Source: an uncultured Neisseriaceae bacterium (GTDB lineage Bacteria; Pseudomonadota; Gammaproteobacteria; Burkholderiales; UBA11063). From it: 18,200 nucleotides of DNA. Every line of letters begins with the position of its first letter. Positions within the stretch are counted from its first letter, which is position 1. The DNA is taken from the NCBI GenBank assembly GCA_937952895.1, contig CALFYC010000035.1, positions 1 to 18,200 of the forward strand, in the 5' to 3' direction. Position numbers and translations under genes: made by a program. The notes beneath the pieces are model-generated. The model did not search any database. It was not told the DNA's origin and saw nothing but the letters and a program-made list of their open reading frames with translations. Below are positions 14,216-18,200 of this stretch, piece after piece.

Positions 14216-17200
14216 ATGTACTGTAATAAAACAAAATATACATTAAAAGCTGGTTTAAGCGCAGTTATGATGAGTTTGCTGCTTTCAGGATGTGGTGGAG
14301 GTGGTGGTAGTAGTAGTTCTACAGGCGCTAGCCCAACTCCGTCTTTACCTAGTTCTGTAACTGCACTAACAATTGATGATGCTGGTATTGTTCCGTTAAT
14401 TGATAATAATCCAACTTCAAGTGTTATTTATGTTCATAATAATACTGATAAGACTATAAGTAATATTACTTATAGTTCAACTGACAGTAATCAAAATCAA
14501 TCTTTTTTGAATAAATCATACAAAGCTCTATTAAATAAAGTTTTGGGGGTGAATTCATCTCCGGCATTTATTAATTCGATAAGTGCAGCTCAATGTGCAA
14601 CTATTCCTGCGCACACATCATGTGCACTTGGTTTTACTACGCCACAATTGAGTAGTTATGCAGCTCAAGGTTCAACAATTATTAACGCAAATTATATTTC
14701 AGGTGGTAAACCTGGTACATTTTCACAGATTGTAAGTTATGCTGATGTAAGTAGTACAGCTAGTAATGGTGTGCAAATTATGTCAGGTGCTGTAGCTTCA
14801 GGTTTTATAAATAATAAAACTGGCTATAGTACTATTTATGCTTACGGAAGTGGAAAAGATCAACATTTTAAAGTAAATTCGTTAAGTACTAATTTGCCAA
14901 ATACGGCAATAGCAAATGGTAATCCATCTGGTTTAACAATTCAATCGGGTTTTGTGCAGGCAATTGAAGTGAGTGGGTCAGTTTCAACTGATAGCGCATA
15001 TACAGTTGGAGTTAATTTGCAATCAACTGATACTGCAGGAACAAAATTTACTGCTGAGGCTCCGGTGACAGTTGTAAATCCAACTACAGATCCGAAGGTA
15101 ATTATTGGTTTGGTTTCTGTGATAGATACATTTGATCCAACTTCTGGGTCAGGCATGGTGAATATAGTAAACACTTCAACATTAGCAATAAATGATTTGC
15201 AAGTAACTGGCCAAAATGGAGTTAGTATTGTTACTCAATGTACTGGTGGTGCAATAGGTGCTGGTAGTGGATGTTCTATAAATTTTACAACCCCACAATT
15301 CCCAGGTAGTGGTACAGTATCAGTAACGGGTGGTACAACAACAGGTCCTTTAAATGTAACACCGCAATCAGTTATTTGGTTTAATTCAAAAAATAGTCCG
15401 TTACTAGGTATGCAATCATCGATTAACCCTCTTCAGTTTATAGGATCAAGTACAACTGGAGGGACTGCGACAATTACAGTAACAAATTTAGGTGGTTATG
15501 ATGTAACTGGTTTAGATGTAACTGGTATAGATGTAGTAACAGGTATGGCAAAAGCTTCATTAGTTGCTACAACGGGAACAAATACATGTGGCGGACAAAC
15601 AGTTATAGCTAGAAATGGGGTTTGTTCATACCAGATTAATGTTACTGATAGTATTCAGGAGCAAGGGACTATCAAATTGCTAATAAAAGGCAATTATATG
15701 ACTGAGACTGGATTAGCCCAATATTCGCGTACATTTATTTTAGGCTATATTTCAGGAGCTAGTGTTCCGGTGTTGACATTCAATGCTTTAACTAATATGC
15801 AAATTAATGGTGATAGTTTAGATGTTGCTAACCAACAAGTTGTAGTTTCGAACAATGGTAATGTTGATGCAAATCTTAAAACATTTGCGCTAAATTTGCA
15901 AAATACGTTCCAAAATACTCGAATAACTCTATCTTCAACTACATGTGAAAATCGTTTATTAAGCGCAAATGGCGGTACTTGTACAATGAATCTAGTTCTA
16001 GGTCCACAAGCTAATGTAGGCACTGCGCCATTAGTAGATCAAATGACAGTACATGGAACGTTTACTGGTGGAACGGTATTAAATGGAGCGATAGACAGTA
16101 ATGGTTTTAATTCAACGGTTAACCTAAATGGTCAAAATTTAACTATATCTAATGTAACGGCTAGTGGTTCTACAAGTGGTGATGGTACGGCGGTTAATCC
16201 ATATATCTTTTCAGGTTCAAATCCAGCTGTTAAATCACTAGTAATAACTTATCAAAACTCTGGTACTAATCCAATAATGATAAATGGTTTTGATAATGTT
16301 GGAATATTACCAACTTTATGGTTGGTAGTAGGTGGAACTGATACTTGTACTAATCAAGTATTAAATCCATCACAAGCTTGTACGATAACTTACACTAATC
16401 AACTAGCTAAAAACTTTTTAGCAGTTACTAATGTCGGTGTCTCTACGGCTATGAATTTACAACTGCCAGGCGTGGTGTTTACGGATCAGAATGTTGGCTC
16501 TAAATTTTATGCAACTCCAGCGTTTAATAATCAAGCTGCTATAGCTGTAACAGGTCAACAGGCTGCGGTAGTAAATCAAGTTACACAAGCTCCTGACGGT
16601 AGCACGGTTACAGTTACACATAGTGTATCTAATGCTACTGGATATCCAGTGGGTTCTATAAAAGTATCTACTAGCATGGAAAACTACTTTATAAAAATGC
16701 CACCAGCAAGTGAGTGTGTTGCCAATACAAGTACAGATGGTAGTACAGTAAATGAGATTTGTGGATTTGCCAATATAGTTAATGGTAATGAGACAATTGC
16801 TACAGTTTATCAAGTAAATCAAACTTTAGCGAGTAACATGATTTTACATTTATTATATGAAGCAATTCCTCAAGGTAATGTATTTTTTAGTTTAATGCCG
16901 CAAAGAGATGCTACGCCTCAATTTCCGGCTGAATTATATTCAAGAGCATATATTGTAAACAATAAATCTGCTACAGACAATCAAATAGTATTGTGCCAAA
17001 TTGATACAAAAACTGGATCTCCAACCCAGGGTCAATTTACAAGTTGTGCCAATGCATTAGCTAATCCTTCAGCTCCTGATTTTAATTTATCAATTAAAAA
17101 AATATCTGTAGATGGCCAATATGCTTTTATATTATTTGACAATGGTAGTTCACAAGTGTGTGCAGTAGGTAGTAACTATAAATTGAGTAACTGTAATGCA

Positions 17201-17866
17201 ACGCCTAATCTACCTAATGCAAATCCATTAGTAGATATTAAGCTAAATAATGGCAGTGTGTACTTTGCTGATAACACAAACAATCAAGTTTTTGTATGTC
17301 AGGTAATAAATAATAACACAGCTATCAATCTTAATTGTACAACTCCAGCTTCAGTTGGTGTTGCTGGAGATATTATTAATAGCATTTATTTTGCTAATAA
17401 TAAAGCATATGTTTCGTATCATGGGACTACTGGAACAACATCTTCTTTAGCGGTTTGTCCAGTCGGATCAGGTGGGACACTTGATTGTACTGGCACTAGT
17501 TCGCAAACGATCACATCATTTCCTGCTGATATTAAAGCATTTGCTGTAAATAGTAATAGCATAATTGCTATACAAAATACTGCAGGTCAACAATATGCAT
17601 GTGGAATGCTTGGAGCTACACCTGGAGATATTGACGCTACAACATGTGCCACAATTCCTAAGACAGGAATACCTACAGAAATTATTACGCCAGATGGAAT
17701 AGATGTATTTAGTGGAAACTATTACTATAGTGGCCAATCTCCAAGTGCGCTTACTAAGTGTTCATTTGATCGTGCTTTACCTGCTCCACTTACATGCACC
17801 TCTGCAATGGCACCAGGATCACCAGATATATTTACTGGGGCAACTGCAATGGCTTTTGTTCAATAA
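14216..17866 (+). CDS. Large repeat-rich surface or periplasmic lipoprotein
   Basis: A 1216-residue secreted protein. The N terminus has Lys residues, a hydrophobic core and the lipobox LLSGC with Cys26 as lipidation site, followed by a Gly/Ser/Pro linker to about 47. A long region of Thr/Asn/Gly-rich beta modules follows. Cysteine pairs 9-12 residues apart (127/136, 342/353, 458/470, 577/589, 711/722) recur at intervals near 115-135 residues, the first interval being double. The surrounding pattern C-x(8-11)-C-x-hydrophobic resembles Ig-like adhesin modules. From about 905, six repeats of 46-55 residues each carry a hydrophobic-C-x-hydrophobic start and a closing Cys (first Cys at 927, 982, 1028, 1081, 1129, 1182), which fits a beta-propeller. 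It is monocistronic with its own terminator. Function unknown; adhesion or envelope binding is a guess. Confidence 0.88.
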   Translation: MYCNKTKYTLKAGLSAVMMSLLLSGCGGGGGSSSSTGASPTPSLPSSVTALTIDDAGIVPLIDNNPTSSVIYVHNNTDKTISNITYSSTDSNQNQSFLNKSYKALLNKVLGVNSSPAFINSISAAQCATIPAHTSCALGFTTPQLSSYAAQGSTIINANYISGGKPGTFSQIVSYADVSSTASNGVQIMSGAVASGFINNKTGYSTIYAYGSGKDQHFKVNSLSTNLPNTAIANGNPSGLTIQSGFVQAIEVSGSVSTDSAYTVGVNLQSTDTAGTKFTAEAPVTVVNPTTDPKVIIGLVSVIDTFDPTSGSGMVNIVNTSTLAINDLQVTGQNGVSIVTQCTGGAIGAGSGCSINFTTPQFPGSGTVSVTGGTTTGPLNVTPQSVIWFNSKNSPLLGMQSSINPLQFIGSSTTGGTATITVTNLGGYDVTGLDVTGIDVVTGMAKASLVATTGTNTCGGQTVIARNGVCSYQINVTDSIQEQGTIKLLIKGNYMTETGLAQYSRTFILGYISGASVPVLTFNALTNMQINGDSLDVANQQVVVSNNGNVDANLKTFALNLQNTFQNTRITLSSTTCENRLLSANGGTCTMNLVLGPQANVGTAPLVDQMTVHGTFTGGTVLNGAIDSNGFNSTVNLNGQNLTISNVTASGSTSGDGTAVNPYIFSGSNPAVKSLVITYQNSGTNPIMINGFDNVGILPTLWLVVGGTDTCTNQVLNPSQACTITYTNQLAKNFLAVTNVGVSTAMNLQLPGVVFTDQNVGSKFYATPAFNNQAAIAVTGQQAAVVNQVTQAPDGSTVTVTHSVSNATGYPVGSIKVSTSMENYFIKMPPASECVANTSTDGSTVNEICGFANIVNGNETIATVYQVNQTLASNMILHLLYEAIPQGNVFFSLMPQRDATPQFPAELYSRAYIVNNKSATDNQIVLCQIDTKTGSPTQGQFTSCANALANPSAPDFNLSIKKISVDGQYAFILFDNGSSQVCAVGSNYKLSNCNATPNLPNANPLVDIKLNNGSVYFADNTNNQVFVCQVINNNTAINLNCTTPASVGVAGDIINSIYFANNKAYVSYHGTTGTTSSLAVCPVGSGGTLDCTGTSSQTITSFPADIKAFAVNSNSIIAIQNTAGQQYACGMLGATPGDIDATTCATIPKTGIPTEIITPDGIDVFSGNYYYSGQSPSALTKCSFDRALPAPLTCTSAMAPGSPDIFTGATAMAFVQ

Positions 17867-17884
17867 AAATATAGTTGTCTATCT

Positions 17885-17908
17885 AAGCGCTGGTTTCAAC
17901 CGGCGCTT
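17885..17908 (+). terminator. Rho-independent terminator of the lipoprotein gene
   Basis: AAGCGCTGG and CCGGCGCTT form a 9-bp stem (one G-T pair) with a TTTCAA loop, 18 nt after the stop codon, followed by TCTT. The G+C-rich stem stands out in this AT-rich region. Confidence 0.85.
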
Positions 17909-17938
17909 TCTTAAGGATTAATGATATAAAATTAAAAT

Positions 17939-17975
17939 TCACACGACTTTTAACAACTTGACATAAAACGTGTGA
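17939..17975. promoter_or_regulatory. Dyad TCACACG-N23-CGTGTGA around the -35 box
   Basis: Perfect 7-bp inverted half-sites at 17939-17945 and 17969-17975, with centres 30 bp apart (about three helical turns), flank the -35 box of the promoter at 17958. This is the arrangement expected of an operator bound by a dimeric or tetrameric regulator. The regulator is unknown. Confidence 0.45.
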
Positions 17976-17987
17976 TTATGATAAAAT
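17958..17987 (+). promoter_or_regulatory. Strong sigma-70-type promoter of the right-edge locus
   Basis: Perfect TTGACA (17958-17963), 18-nt spacer, TAAAAT (17982-17987). It is the best promoter match in the window. Transcription would start near 17994 and run rightward into sequence with no reading frame up to the window end. Confidence 0.75.
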
Positions 17988-17993
17988 ATTATA

Positions 17994-18200
17994 ATATTTA
18001 ACTCCATTTTATTAATACTTATTTAAGTATATTTAAGTATAAATGATTTAAGAAAATACGATATTAATCCACCAACGAAAACTCTTTTAACACGAATTGG
18101 TTATCTGGATTAAAGTTGCGAAGTTCGTCCACTAACGTGAGCCAAGAGTATATATGTGACAACAAGTCCAGTAAGCATTCACGCTACTGGACTTCTGCTA
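17994..18200 (+). ncRNA. Candidate structured leader RNA or small RNA (partial)
   Basis: About 200 nt downstream of a strong promoter have no open frame with a start. They contain, in order: a tandem 10-bp repeat ATTTAAGTAT (18021-18040) forming part of a hairpin ATACTTA/TAAGTAT; TTAATCCA (18064-18071) pairing with TGGATTAA (18106-18113); ACTCTT (18081-18086) pairing with AAGAGT (18144-18149), enclosing CACG/CGTG; and a final perfect 10-bp stem, AAGTCCAGTA with TACTGGACTT (18164-18173 and 18185-18194, 11-nt loop). The second and third pairings interleave, so they form a pseudoknot or exclude each other, as in regulatory leaders. TCCACCAACG and TCCACTAACG (18068 and 18128) are near-identical repeats. 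I match it to no known riboswitch class. It could be the 5' leader of a gene beyond the window or a stand-alone RNA. Confidence 0.4.

Noticed and set aside
16457..16822. 121-codon minus-strand frame inside the lipoprotein gene, and similar ones at 14941-15174, 15745-16023 and 17516-17737
   Set aside because: They are antisense shadows of a Thr/Asn/Val-rich coding sequence, with odd Cys/Tyr/Ser-rich composition and no ribosome binding sites.
1..18200. CRISPR array, tRNA or rRNA genes, phage or conjugation genes
   Set aside because: No regularly spaced repeats, no cloverleaf with a GTTCRA arm and no such protein families were seen anywhere in the window.

Overview
The window is AT-rich (roughly one third G+C by eye) and densely coding. 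It looks like the chromosome of a Gram-negative beta- or gammaproteobacterium. The evidence is the pyrG-kdsA-eno gene order, KDO (lipopolysaccharide) synthesis, a long two-domain (type II) QueF, and an outer-membrane-type lipoprotein. The base composition would fit low-G+C lineages such as Francisella/Legionella relatives or low-G+C Neisseriales, but the sequence alone does not settle the genus.

Layout. Positions 1-5763 are all on the minus strand. Reading in the direction of transcription: an MDR/quinone-oxidoreductase-like enzyme, then pyrG, kdsA, a LysE/RhtB-type exporter, eno, and the first codons of an unidentified gene running off the left edge. pyrG to eno is tightly packed: kdsA starts inside the pyrG stop and eno follows the exporter by 15 nt, so it reads as one operon. 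Positions 5989-7398 hold two plus-strand paralogues for small secreted four-cysteine proteins of no family I recognise. Between them lie a decayed gene fragment, hairpins and a 69-bp miniature inverted-repeat element. Positions 7533-10142 are a complete preQ1 synthesis block, queF-queC-queD-queE, nearly without gaps. Converging on it is a queuosine-precursor transporter of the COG1738/YhhQ type on the minus strand. Upstream of the transporter on the same strand are an M48-like membrane protein that has lost the first histidine of its zinc motif and a hybrid PAS-PAS histidine kinase with a C-terminal receiver. A second copy of the 69-bp element sits just upstream of the kinase. Positions 14216-17866 encode a 1216-residue lipoprotein built from Cys-bracketed beta modules and a six-repeat C-terminal domain, ending in a good terminator. 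The last 290 bases contain a strong promoter flanked by a dyad and followed by structured, apparently non-coding sequence.

How the genes relate. eno, kdsA and pyrG supply phosphoenolpyruvate, KDO-8-phosphate (which consumes that PEP) and CTP (used to activate KDO), a biochemical logic often noted for this conserved cluster. The queuosine genes cover 7-carboxydeazaguanine synthesis, preQ0 and preQ1, plus uptake of precursor. GTP cyclohydrolase, tgt and queA are not in the window. The best candidates for something undescribed are the 69-bp mobile element family, the structured locus at the right edge, the secreted four-cysteine pair and the degenerate M48 protein.
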